From CAUZFZ01 sp963579025 (lineage in GTDB: Bacteria; Planctomycetota; Planctomycetia; Planctomycetales; Planctomycetaceae): a stretch of 41,406 nucleotides of DNA. This document shows, piece after piece, positions 16,665 to 24,919 of the stretch. A model generated the notes under the pieces. That model was not told the DNA's origin and made no database searches. It was given only the letters and a program-made list of their open reading frames with translations. The translations under genes and the position numbers were made by a program. Position 1 is the first letter of the stretch, and each line of letters starts with the position of its first letter. The stretch is taken from NCBI GenBank assembly GCA_963579025.1, contig CAUZFZ010000093.1, positions 1 through 41,406 on the forward strand. The letters are read 5' to 3'.

Positions 16665-17975
16665 TCACTCCTCGTCGCGGCGAACTGAGCTGAGCGATTC
16701 GTCGTGTTCAATTCGCAGTTTCAGCAGTCGCCTCTGATCGGCCTCCAGCACGGTAAATCGCAGTTGGCCCCAGGAAAACGTCTCGTCCGGCTTGGGGATT
16801 CTGCCCAGGTGTGAGAACACGAATCCGCCGATTGTGTCGTAGTCTCGATCCAGCGGAAGGTCGTATTGAAACTCCTCAACCAGATCATCGATGTGAACGC
16901 GGGCGTCGACCTCGTTGACCGCACCCGAAACACGTTGAATCGGATCGGTTTCCTCGGCGTCGTACTCATCGACAATTTCACCGACGATCTCTTCCAGCAG
17001 GTCCTCCATCGTGACGATTCCGGCGACACCGCCGTACTCGTCCAGCACGACGGCCATGTGGACCCGCTTGCGGTTCATGGTTTCCAGCAGTCGGTCCACA
17101 CTGGTTGTTTCCGGCACATAGAACGCCTCTCGCGCAACATCGGTCAGCGGCGATGCGCTATCACCGATTTCAGTCACGTAACCCAGCAGGTCCTTTGCAT
17201 ACAGAATTCCGAGAATGTCGTCGGGGGATTTTCCGATCAGCGGCAACCGTGTGTGTCCGGCTTCCAGGACCACCTGCCGGGCCTCCTGAATGGTCAGATC
17301 CGCCCGCAGACAGAACATCTCAGTGCGGGGCGTCATCACCGACGCCACATCGGCATCCTTCAGGTCCATGACCTGATCGATCATCGTGTGCGCATTGGAG
17401 TCGATGGCACCGGCACGCTGTCCGGCATCGACGATCGTGCGGATTTCCGCGGCCAGCGTCTCGGGATTGTTCGGGTCAGGCTCTTCCAGACCAGACAGCC
17501 TGTGCAGCAGCATGTCGACCTGTGTCGCCAGCCAGATAACAGGGCGGACCGGCAAAGATGCGACTTGGATCAATCGCCAGGTGCGATGCAGAAATCGCTC
17601 GCCCACGACGTTGGCGAGTGCTCGCGGGAAGATGATCGCCGTCAGCAACAGGATCCCAATCAGGCACAGCCATTTCATCGCCAGATTGAACCACTCGATG
17701 CCGGCTGCCGGTTGCGCATCTGCAGTCGGCGCCAGATCCCACGCAGAGACCACAATCGCGACGAAGACCGCGGAAACAATCGCGAGCACACTTTGAGCGC
17801 CGACCAGAACCGCGTCCCAGGTTCTCAGAATTTCGAGGAACCGGTCGGGGGTGCTGTTCTTCTCGCAGATTTCGTCCAGCCGATTGCGCGAGAAGCTTCG
17901 CAGACTGTGACACGCTACGGCACTGAGCAGAATCAGCATCAGGAGTGTCGCACACAGAATGACGACGGGAATCAC
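16665..17975 (-). CDS. CNNM/CorC-HlyC family CBS-domain membrane transporter
   Basis: A 436-residue membrane protein of the hemolysin C/CNNM class, proposed divalent-cation (Mg/Co) efflux or homeostasis proteins. A GTG start at 17975 is chosen: AGGAGG lies 6 bases upstream, and the GTG overlaps the ybeY stop as GTGA, implying translational coupling. A longer frame to 18077 would lie inside ybeY. Hydrophobic segments near 1-22, 55-80 and 100-130 form the membrane domain. A CBS pair lies near 190-315 (VASVMTPRTEMFCL, VDRLLETMNRKRVHMAVVLDEYGG) and a CorC_HlyC domain near 345-430 (DYDTIGGFVFSHLGRIPKP). The acidic linker EEIVGEIVDEYDAEE is typical. The ybeY-CNNM neighbourhood is widespread in bacteria. 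Confidence 0.93.
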   Translation of the reverse strand: MIPVVILCATLLMLILLSAVACHSLRSFSRNRLDEICEKNSTPDRFLEILRTWDAVLVGAQSVLAIVSAVFVAIVVSAWDLAPTADAQPAAGIEWFNLAMKWLCLIGILLLTAIIFPRALANVVGERFLHRTWRLIQVASLPVRPVIWLATQVDMLLHRLSGLEEPDPNNPETLAAEIRTIVDAGQRAGAIDSNAHTMIDQVMDLKDADVASVMTPRTEMFCLRADLTIQEARQVVLEAGHTRLPLIGKSPDDILGILYAKDLLGYVTEIGDSASPLTDVAREAFYVPETTSVDRLLETMNRKRVHMAVVLDEYGGVAGIVTMEDLLEEIVGEIVDEYDAEETDPIQRVSGAVNEVDARVHIDDLVEEFQYDLPLDRDYDTIGGFVFSHLGRIPKPDETFSWGQLRFTVLEADQRRLLKLRIEHDESLSSVRRDEE

Positions 17976-18517
17976 TGTGTCCCTCCTGATTCGGAGGCCG
18001 CTGTCGCGGAAACATGCCCCATGTCGTCGCTGGACCGGACCGGTGGCGGCAGCTCGAGCAATCGAAAGATGTCGCACTCACGAGCCCGCATCACAGGCAA
18101 TTCGTCGGCGGTCATGTCGTCGTAACCGCACAGGTGCAGCAGGCCATGCACAATGTAAAGCGTCAACTCATGTTCCGGAGCCCAGTCGTACTCCGTCGCC
18201 ATTTCGCGAGCGTAAGCAGCGCTCACAATGATCTCGCCATCAATCGAACGGCCAGCTCCGCGTGGTGCCGAGTTTTCCGATTCGAAGTCCGCTTCCGGTT
18301 CCGATTCGTCCAGCAGAAAACTCAGGACGTCCGTTTCGTAGTCGTGATTGAGGAATTGCCTGTTCAATTCGTGCATTGTCGAGCTGTCGACGATGGCTAC
18401 GCTGATTGTCGCGGACGCCACCTGCTCGGCGGTCAGAGCTTTTCGGACGATGTCTGTGACGCGCTCAACGCTGACTGTCATGTCGTCCTGATTGTCCGCA
18501 ACTTCGATCTCGTACAT
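17972..18517 (-). CDS. ybeY: Endoribonuclease / rRNA maturation factor YbeY
   Basis: A 181-residue UPF0054 protein: a metal-dependent RNase used in 16S rRNA 3'-end maturation and ribosome quality control. The fold signature is NHDYETDVLSFLL (about 57-69), then DGEIIVSAAYA, then the metal site HGLLHLCGYDD at 124-134. H124 and H128 are conserved; the third position is Asp (D134) where many homologues have His. The C-terminal extension (about 155-181, Ser/Pro-rich) is longer than in E. coli YbeY. It starts 21 bases after the pgpH-like stop, and its TGA overlaps the CNNM start, so it is in the middle of an operon. Confidence 0.96.
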   Translation of the reverse strand: MYEIEVADNQDDMTVSVERVTDIVRKALTAEQVASATISVAIVDSSTMHELNRQFLNHDYETDVLSFLLDESEPEADFESENSAPRGAGRSIDGEIIVSAAYAREMATEYDWAPEHELTLYIVHGLLHLCGYDDMTADELPVMRARECDIFRLLELPPPVRSSDDMGHVSATAASESGGTQ

Positions 18518-18538
18518 GTGCTGTAGTAAGCGTGGCGG

Positions 18539-20911
18539 CTACGACGCCGATCGCTGCTGCTCCGGATACTTGATGCGTCCGTGGTGAATCGCTGTCAGTG
18601 ATTGAACGAGCGATTCTTCAATCGTGTGGATCTGCCGCAGTGTGAGTGGACTCTCCTCGAACTGCCCATCCAGCAGTTTGTCCATTGTGATCTTATGCAC
18701 CAGAGTTTCAATACGCTTGGGTGTAGGATCGCTCAAGGTACGGCTGGCACTCTCGACCGCGTCCGCCAGCATCATGACGCCGGCTTCCCGCGTCTGCGGT
18801 TTTGGACCCGGATAGCGGAATGAGGATTCTTCGGCATCGGTGCGGTGATCTTCGTCGCCTTCCGCCTGCTTGCGTGCCTCGTGGTAGAAGTACTGCACCA
18901 GAGTGGTTCCGTGGTGCTGTTCGATGAAGTCAATCAGCGGCGGCGGCAGGTGGTGCTCCAGTCCCAGATCGACGCCATCTTTCACGTGTCCAATGATGAT
19001 CAACGTGCTCATGGCCGGATTCAGGTCTTCGTGGCGGCTCTTCTTTCCTTCGGTGATGTTTTCGATGAAGTACTCGGGCTTGAGCATCTTACCGATGTCA
19101 TGGAAGTAAGCGCCGACGCGCACCAGCAACCCGTTGGCTCCGATCGCCTCGGCGGCAGATTCGGCCATGCTGGCGACGGTGATCGAGTGGTTGTAAGTCC
19201 CCGGCGCGCGTCGCACGAGTTCCTGCAGCAGCGGATGCGACACGTCGCTCATTTCGAGCAGGCTGATATCGGTGACAACACCGAATGTCTTTTCGATGAA
19301 TGGCAGGCTGCAGGCAACCAGTCCGCCCGCGCCCAGACACCACGCCGCTCCGATCAGTGCGTGACTGAAGAATTGCCCGTCCGACCAGAGATACTGCGGC
19401 GACGGGCTGTTCAGGACCGCCAGACCGCACGACACGACGATCCAGGCAAGCCCCGTCAAAAAGCCCACCTTGATCAGCGAAGACCGGGACGGCACCTCAG
19501 TCAACGGAATAACGGCTGTCGCCGAAACACTCATCATCAGAACGAAGTGCGATAGTTGCCCGACGGTGGAAAGTGTCACCAGCAGGCTGATCGTAAATGC
19601 CACGAGGACCGCCATCATCTGGTTGTACGCGATGGCGAAGATCATCGAAGTCACCACGACCGGCACGATTTCGGCACGCACGTCCGGATGAGCCGCCGCC
19701 CATCGCGCCAGTCCAACCGCCACGATGATCGATGTAAGATAAACCGTCAGCCGCGCGAAGGACCGGACAAGCTGAGGTTCGCTGCGGATCAGATAGGCCC
19801 CATTGATCCCCGCCAGGATGATCAGCATCAGGACGACTGTTCCCAGCCGAATCCACTGCAGATGAAAAAAGATGTTGGAGCTGTCTTCCCGGTACGACCG
19901 TTGTGCGGCGGCATACTCATCGCGGAGCAGACTGAGCTGCGCGTCGTCGATCAGTTCTCCGGATCCGACAAGCACCTGACCCTTGAACCACTTCTCAAGG
20001 TCCACGTCGACCTTATCACGCGCGTCCCGTCGCGCTTCTTCTGTCCGCGAGCGGTCGTAGCTGAGCGTTGGCTCGACCTGGGCAAGCAGCCAGTTGTGAA
20101 TCTGGGGGCGGACCTGGCTGAGCAACGGCATCGATTCCCACGCCACCGCGATGCGTCCGGCTGGTTTCATCATCGCAAGCAGGTCGACGTCGAGTAGTCC
20201 GTAAGTCCTGCCTCCGGGCTTGTCATCCGAGATCGCGATTTGCTGGCCTGTGTCGATCTGCTGTCGCTTGACGTCTTTCGGAGAAACGATGCCGGGACTG
20301 CCCATCACATCCAGCAGTTTTTCGAACTCGGCCAGAAGCCCTTCGACACGCTCGGCCCGAGTCTGTCCACCGGCATCGGGAGCAATGTCGACCGCCAGCA
20401 GCAGACCGCGTAATGCGCTGAATGCGGTCGTCGGATCGCTTTCTGGTGGACTACTTTGAGCAGTCAATGGCACTTCGATCAGCCCGAAGTCCTCCGCGAC
20501 TTCGGGATCCAGCGTCTCAATCTGGTCGCAGTCCAGGATTTCCTGAAAGTCCGCTCGTAAATGCGCCCGCAGGGATTTGCTGGGCAGAGGCTGGCTACGG
20601 AAGTGAAGCGGCACGCGCGAAGCCGCCTGATTACGACGTCGTTCTGTTTCCAGCGAGTTGATTCGCTCGAAGTCGACGCTGGCCAGGATTCCGTGATCGG
20701 GCCGATCGCCGTTTCGATAAGGGAATGGTGACGTCCAGCCCTCCAGCACAATGCTAAGCACGATCACGGCCAGCGAAACCAGCGAGAGCCGGGCCAGGAC
20801 TTTGCGATCGCGCAGCGCTGCTGACGCTCGGGGAATGAAGCCCTGGGACGTTTCGATCGCGAAGCGCGACGTGCGATGACGTCGCTGATTGCGGTGGCCG
20901 AAAAGCGGCAT
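18539..20911 (-). CDS. PgpH-like 7TM-HD cyclic-dinucleotide phosphodiesterase
   Basis: A 790-residue protein with the 7TMR-HDED / 7TM / HD layout of PgpH (YqfF), which hydrolyses cyclic-di-AMP at the membrane. One transmembrane helix near 38-57 is followed by a large extracytoplasmic domain (about 60-350), a block of hydrophobic helices (about 355-545, for example LGTVVLMLIILAGINGAYLI) and a cytoplasmic HD domain. The HD domain shows SITVASMAESAAEAIGANGL and the metal motif VGAYFHDIGKMLKPEYF, then IIIGHVKDGVDLG and FIEQHHGTTLVQYFYHEA. A later metal or nucleotide helix includes MMLADAVESASRTL. It sits between phoH and ybeY, the gene order seen in many bacteria. No strong ribosome site is seen before ATG 20911. 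Confidence 0.93.
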   Translation of the reverse strand: MPLFGHRNQRRHRTSRFAIETSQGFIPRASAALRDRKVLARLSLVSLAVIVLSIVLEGWTSPFPYRNGDRPDHGILASVDFERINSLETERRRNQAASRVPLHFRSQPLPSKSLRAHLRADFQEILDCDQIETLDPEVAEDFGLIEVPLTAQSSPPESDPTTAFSALRGLLLAVDIAPDAGGQTRAERVEGLLAEFEKLLDVMGSPGIVSPKDVKRQQIDTGQQIAISDDKPGGRTYGLLDVDLLAMMKPAGRIAVAWESMPLLSQVRPQIHNWLLAQVEPTLSYDRSRTEEARRDARDKVDVDLEKWFKGQVLVGSGELIDDAQLSLLRDEYAAAQRSYREDSSNIFFHLQWIRLGTVVLMLIILAGINGAYLIRSEPQLVRSFARLTVYLTSIIVAVGLARWAAAHPDVRAEIVPVVVTSMIFAIAYNQMMAVLVAFTISLLVTLSTVGQLSHFVLMMSVSATAVIPLTEVPSRSSLIKVGFLTGLAWIVVSCGLAVLNSPSPQYLWSDGQFFSHALIGAAWCLGAGGLVACSLPFIEKTFGVVTDISLLEMSDVSHPLLQELVRRAPGTYNHSITVASMAESAAEAIGANGLLVRVGAYFHDIGKMLKPEYFIENITEGKKSRHEDLNPAMSTLIIIGHVKDGVDLGLEHHLPPPLIDFIEQHHGTTLVQYFYHEARKQAEGDEDHRTDAEESSFRYPGPKPQTREAGVMMLADAVESASRTLSDPTPKRIETLVHKITMDKLLDGQFEESPLTLRQIHTIEESLVQSLTAIHHGRIKYPEQQRSAS

Positions 20912-21029
20912 GGCAACGGTTCATCGACTTTCCCGGGAAGAATATGCGACTACGACGAGTCACAACTCATGTGCTTCCGGTGAGTCGATTGACCTCCTTC
21001 GCGAGAATGCCCTGTCGGGCAAAGCCGGT

Positions 21030-22097
21030 TCAGCCGCTGCGCGGCTTATGGCGGCGATCATCGTCATATGCCCGCACAATCTCGCGGACCAATCGGTGAC
21101 GCACGATATCCTGACCAGTCAACTCAACCGCTTCAACTCCGGGAATATCCCGCAGTCGTCCAATCGCATCCGGCAGGCCCGATTTCGTGTGGCTGGCAAG
21201 GTCCACCTGAGTCGGATCTCCCGTCACAACGATCTTCGAGTTTTCGCCCATTCGCGTCAGAAACATCTGCATCTGAGTGGCCGTTGTGTTCTGGGCTTCG
21301 TCCAGAATTATGAACGTATCATTAAGAGTACGGCCCCGCATGAACGCCATTGGGGCAATTTCGATAACGTCATGCTCGATGTACCGCTTGACCTGCTCGT
21401 ACGTCAGGATGTCCGACAGGGCGTCGATCAGCGGACGCAGGTATGGATTGACTTTGGCCTGCATGTCCCCGGGCAGAAAGCCCAGCTTCTCGCCCGCTTC
21501 GACTGCGGGGCGCACGAGCACAATGCGTCGTACACGTTCCGTCCGCAGTGCGTTCAGTCCCATTGCAACGGCGAGATACGTTTTTCCGGTGCCTGCCGGT
21601 CCGATGCAGAACACGAGATCGTTCCGGCGAATGGCCTCGACGTAGCGGTCCTGACCCCCGGTTCGTGGATGGACTGCTCGGGCTTTCTCGAACAGGTCGA
21701 TCGGTGCTCCATCTGTCGGCTCTGACTGTCCTGTGCGCGATCCATTCCCGTTGCCACCATTGCGACGCCCATTGCCATCGTGCCGTGAGCGTGCGGACGG
21801 CCCTTCTGATTCGGTCAGACGCGGGAAGACAACCGATTCACCCGTGTGGCGTCCGAGAATCCGCTCAATCTCGGTGGGAAAGAGTTCGCCGTGCCGGCGC
21901 ACAACATCCTGCAGTTCTGCAAAGACTTTGACTCCGGTAGCGACATGGTCGTCGGCACCGGTCAACCGCAGCTCTTCGCCGCGGACAACGACCTGGACAT
22001 CCAGTCGCTCTCTAAGCAGTCGCAGGTTTTCATCCTGACATCCAAACAGCGCGCGAATCTGTTCCTGACTTTCGAAGGAAAGTGTTTCCTGAATCAT
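21030..22097 (-). CDS. phoH: PhoH family ATPase
   Basis: A 355-residue PhoH/YbeZ-type NTPase. The N-terminal region (1-95) resembles a KH-like segment (VQVVVRGEELRLTGADD). A low-complexity linker rich in Gly, Asn and Arg (about 105-130, GNGRRNGGNGNGSRTG) precedes the ATPase core. The core has Walker A IGPAGTGKTYLA near 165, IVLVRPAVEAGEKLGFLPGD, Walker B FIILDEAQNTT and the sensor VVTGDPTQVDL. The family is thought to help RNA metabolism with YbeY. ATG 22097 is preferred (GAGGTG just upstream); the frame could start at a GTG two codons earlier. It is the first gene of the phoH-pgpH-ybeY-CNNM-regulator run; 118 bases separate it from the pgpH-like gene. Confidence 0.95.
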   Translation of the reverse strand: MIQETLSFESQEQIRALFGCQDENLRLLRERLDVQVVVRGEELRLTGADDHVATGVKVFAELQDVVRRHGELFPTEIERILGRHTGESVVFPRLTESEGPSARSRHDGNGRRNGGNGNGSRTGQSEPTDGAPIDLFEKARAVHPRTGGQDRYVEAIRRNDLVFCIGPAGTGKTYLAVAMGLNALRTERVRRIVLVRPAVEAGEKLGFLPGDMQAKVNPYLRPLIDALSDILTYEQVKRYIEHDVIEIAPMAFMRGRTLNDTFIILDEAQNTTATQMQMFLTRMGENSKIVVTGDPTQVDLASHTKSGLPDAIGRLRDIPGVEAVELTGQDIVRHRLVREIVRAYDDDRRHKPRSG

Positions 22098-22633
22098 GAA
22101 CACCTCGGTTTGGTTTTGTGGTCCTGGCAGAGGAACACGGTCTGAAAGGTCAGTAATCGCGTTCGTACCAGAGGGAGCTGGCTCAGCCCGGCTCCAGTGT
22201 CCCTCCGTGAGTCTCTCAATTCTACGCCTGGAATCGCGTCGGAAGTAGCAGTCGTTGCCGAGAAAATGGCAACTTCACCGACGGTTCAGATTCTGCTGGC
22301 ATTCCGGCATGCCGCTTGCTCGGGCCGGACAGGTGAGACACACACAGACTCGCAGTTGTTCGCAACCAAACACGAGTCGTGTTGTCGGGGTCGCAGAACG
22401 AAAGCCCGCAAACACATGCAGATGATTATCGAGCACCGCATAGGCACACACATCACTGGCAAAGAGATCCGCCAGTTCCCGTACTTGTCTCGGCGATCTG
22501 CATTAATGAACGTACCTCGGAAATGCCCGAATCCGTGACTGCTCTGCGTCGATACGCCCGCGTGCGTTATGCTGGAATCACGGGCTTTGACTGCATGGAC
22601 GATATCTGTTCGCGATAGTTTCCGGGACAAGCG
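22098..22633. other. Intergenic region between divergent phoH and the DUF433 gene
   Basis: About 535 bases with no convincing gene. Overlapping frames of 79-114 codons lack domains. It presumably carries the phoH operon promoter on one side and the toxin-antitoxin promoter on the other. I see no strong palindrome for an autoregulatory operator. Confidence 0.45.
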
Positions 22634-22945
22634 ATGTCAGACACCGACTACCCACACGTTGCCGTCGGCGATGACTGCGTTCCGATGATCGCCGGAACAA
22701 CGACAAAGGTTGTTGAAATCGTACAGGACCACCTCGCCCACTCCTGGGACGGTGTTGAGATCCGTCGTCAGTATCCGAGTCTGACGCTTGGTCAGATTCA
22801 CTCCGCCCTTGCCTGGTACTATGACCATCGTGAGGAGATTGACCAGGACATCGAGCGCCGGCGTGAGCGTGTGGCCGATCTTCAGACGCGGCACGGCTCT
22901 ACCGACATTCGTGACCGCCTGCGAACGGTCACCGGCAAGCCATGA
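22634..22945 (+). CDS. DUF433 family protein, putative antitoxin
   Basis: A 103-residue protein. Residues about 15-80 match the DUF433 winged-helix pattern: an IAGTTTKVVEIVQDHLAHSW segment, a GVEIRRQYPSLTLGQIHSALAWYYDHREEID block, and a charged C-terminal tail. DUF433 proteins are predicted DNA-binding antitoxins that pair with PIN-like DUF5615 toxins. The next gene overlaps by 4 bases (ATGA) and is such a partner, which strongly supports the assignment. The ribosome site (GGGACA) is weak. Autoregulation is expected but no operator was identified. Confidence 0.88.
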   Translation: MSDTDYPHVAVGDDCVPMIAGTTTKVVEIVQDHLAHSWDGVEIRRQYPSLTLGQIHSALAWYYDHREEIDQDIERRRERVADLQTRHGSTDIRDRLRTVTGKP

Positions 22946-23292
22946 GCCTCGCGCTTTACATGGACCAGCACGTCCCACTGGCCATTACTGAAGGATTGCG
23001 GGAACGCGGTGTTGAGGTTCTGACCGCCCACGAAGACAAATCGGCAGACTGGACCGATCCTGACATTCTCCAGCGGGCCACTGAACTGCAACGAGTCGTC
23101 TTCACGCTCGACGACGACTTCCTGGCAATCGCTGCCGACTGGCTGGAATCGGCGCGTGAGTTCGCAGGAGTGGCTTACGCGCACCAGCTTGGAATCACGA
23201 TCGGGCAGGCCATCCGCGATCTCGAACTGATGGCCAGCGTGCTCGACCCGGACGACATGCGAAACCGCATCGAGTTCCTGCCGTACTCATAA
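22942..23292 (+). CDS. DUF5615 family PIN-like protein, putative toxin
   Basis: A 116-residue PIN-like (Mut7-C related) protein. The N-terminus shows LYMDQHVPLAITEGLRERG, where the DQHV segment carries the first acidic residue. VFTLDDDFLAIAADW provides the second acidic cluster, and EFAGVAYAHQLGITIGQAIR completes the fold. In this family the acidic residues are proposed to bind metal for RNA cleavage. It is translationally coupled to the DUF433 gene through ATGA. The pair is a predicted type II toxin-antitoxin module; toxicity is not demonstrated for most members. It sits at the edge of the restriction-modification cassette, as such modules often do. Confidence 0.88.
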   Translation: MSLALYMDQHVPLAITEGLRERGVEVLTAHEDKSADWTDPDILQRATELQRVVFTLDDDFLAIAADWLESAREFAGVAYAHQLGITIGQAIRDLELMASVLDPDDMRNRIEFLPYS

Positions 23293-23324
23293 CGACGGCA
23301 ATTGAGAGCATCTCTCTTGACTCC

Positions 23325-23456
23325 TGTGCAGCGTGCAGCACCGACCTGCCCGTGCTGGCCAAGGTCGCCGACGAGGCCCACACATGGATCTTCGAGTCAT
23401 CCAGCGATTCCAACGCCAATGGCAACGGAAACCGCGACGCGGACGACGACTTCTAA
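23325..23456 (+). pseudogene. Possible 3' gene remnant (about 44 codons)
   Basis: A plus-strand frame ending in TAA at 23454-23456 has coding-like codon use: CAACSTDLPVLAKVADEA, then HTWIFESSSDSN, then a Gly/Asn and Asp-rich tail ending DADDDF. The frame is open somewhat further left but has no start codon with a ribosome site. It may be the tail of a gene truncated when the island was assembled, or chance. I do not recognise the family. Confidence 0.25.
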
Positions 23457-23541
23457 GGTTCTCCCAGGTGGGAAGCACCACCGCCTCCCTCCATACTGCA
23501 TGGCTCAAAACAACTGTCGTGTTTCGACATCCCTCAAACTA

Positions 23542-24894
23542 CTAACCGCGTCTCTTCGCAAGGATCAAGCATTCCTTGACCTCTCGGTCCCTGTCCTGGC
23601 GACGTCCCATCGTCATGTGACGGTGGTCGGACAACAAGATCTGAAGGTCGTAGTCGCCAAAGATTTGATTCGCCAACTTCTCGAGTTCCTCTAGCGAGAT
23701 CATCCCGGTATTGCAGTAGCTGAGGACGAGGTTGCTTCCGGATTCGGTCACGCCATGGAAGAGGTCTTCGAACGCTCCGTACACCTGAGAACCGATGCAA
23801 AACGGGGATTGGTGCCGGTCCTCACGATAGCGTCCTTTTACGACCGATCCGCCTTTCACCTGCAATTCCGGTTTGTCGTACAGGTAGAGGGTTTCGAGAG
23901 CGTGGTAGAAACGCGAGTAATGCACGAAGCAGTATGGTGGGTCAGCATACACCGTGCAGGGCGGAAGCGTCCTGAGTCGATCACGATAGTCGATCGCCGT
24001 AATCTCGTGCTTAAGTTGAGGAGCGTGTCTGGGTAAGGCTGCCAGAGTCGCCGTGTACTTTCGCTCGAAGTACGGACGCGGGTCACGCGTCCGATACGTC
24101 ATGATGTCGCGCAGGCTTGAGGCCGTCTTGGCATTTCGATATTGCGCGTAATGGCCAGTCCCTTGGCTTGCGTATGCCATCGCATGCATCAAACAGACCA
24201 TCATAAGATCAAAGCACGAGTGCTCCCGGTACCGTTCAATCACCTGACGCATCGCATCGATCCACAGGCATTGCTCTGCCGACCACCACGTGCCTGAATA
24301 GACCCGTAGGAAATAGTGCCAACGATGGCTGAATCGTTCGTCGATAAGAGCACGATTGGCTTCTTCGGTCCTGTTGAATTCCGTCAGCGTGGAGTCCGCC
24401 CGATATCGAAGCGATACAGGAATCAAATCTGCCCGTTGCCTGACCAGCTTGCCGGCTTCAGCCAGCAAGTCTTTCGCGTCTGGAGTTTTCGGTGTTCGCC
24501 ACGCGTTCAGATAGAGGCCGGCAAGCGCTTTCGAATAGTGCTGAATGTCATTGGAGTAGACCGGCACCTGCCGACCGATCGCGGCACTGAGAATTGATGA
24601 CCCGGAAAACAGATCGCAGACGCCGCCCCCGTCGTAGACATCGTTAATTCCGTCGACTACCCAATCGAGGATCGAGGCCTTACTACCCATGTACTTGATG
24701 TACTGGTTTCGGCCGGCGACGCGAAGTCCGCCATGTGTTTCGAGTTGATCGAAGAGAGTCGCGTCCATGCAGCCAGTATCCTCGGGGTCGTCGAACTCGT
24801 TCTTGCGGGACTCCAGCGCGTTTCGTGCAATTTCCGCGGGCAGCTTAGCAGATGGTCCGGCAAATTGTTTCTGATGCACGAAACATGGTGGCAT
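23542..24894 (-). CDS. D12-class N6-adenine DNA methyltransferase
   Basis: A 450-residue methyltransferase of the Dam/D12 type (alpha group). QYIKYMGSKASILDWVVDGI at 65-84 is the N-terminal binding segment, CDLFSGSS at 93-100 is motif I (SAM binding), YSNDIQ near 113-118 is the acidic motif II, and DPPY at 318-321 is the catalytic motif IV. The roughly 200 residues between motif II and DPPY would hold target recognition. ATG 24894 is chosen: it falls 26 bases after the nuclease stop and the residues before MDATLFDQLE look coding; a second start at 24768 would remove 42 residues. Neither start has a good ribosome site. It is third in the McrB-like > COG1700-type > methylase cassette and presumably protects host DNA from the nuclease. 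The target sequence is unknown. Confidence 0.9.
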   Translation of the reverse strand: MPPCFVHQKQFAGPSAKLPAEIARNALESRKNEFDDPEDTGCMDATLFDQLETHGGLRVAGRNQYIKYMGSKASILDWVVDGINDVYDGGGVCDLFSGSSILSAAIGRQVPVYSNDIQHYSKALAGLYLNAWRTPKTPDAKDLLAEAGKLVRQRADLIPVSLRYRADSTLTEFNRTEEANRALIDERFSHRWHYFLRVYSGTWWSAEQCLWIDAMRQVIERYREHSCFDLMMVCLMHAMAYASQGTGHYAQYRNAKTASSLRDIMTYRTRDPRPYFERKYTATLAALPRHAPQLKHEITAIDYRDRLRTLPPCTVYADPPYCFVHYSRFYHALETLYLYDKPELQVKGGSVVKGRYREDRHQSPFCIGSQVYGAFEDLFHGVTESGSNLVLSYCNTGMISLEELEKLANQIFGDYDLQILLSDHRHMTMGRRQDRDREVKECLILAKRRG

Positions 24895-24919
24895 CAAGAT
24901 CAGATATGCACATCCGGTT

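Noticed and set aside
16866..18125. 419-codon plus-strand open frame opposite the CNNM and ybeY genes
   Set aside because: Antisense to two well-recognised genes, His/Gln/Arg-rich, with no domain or ribosome site.
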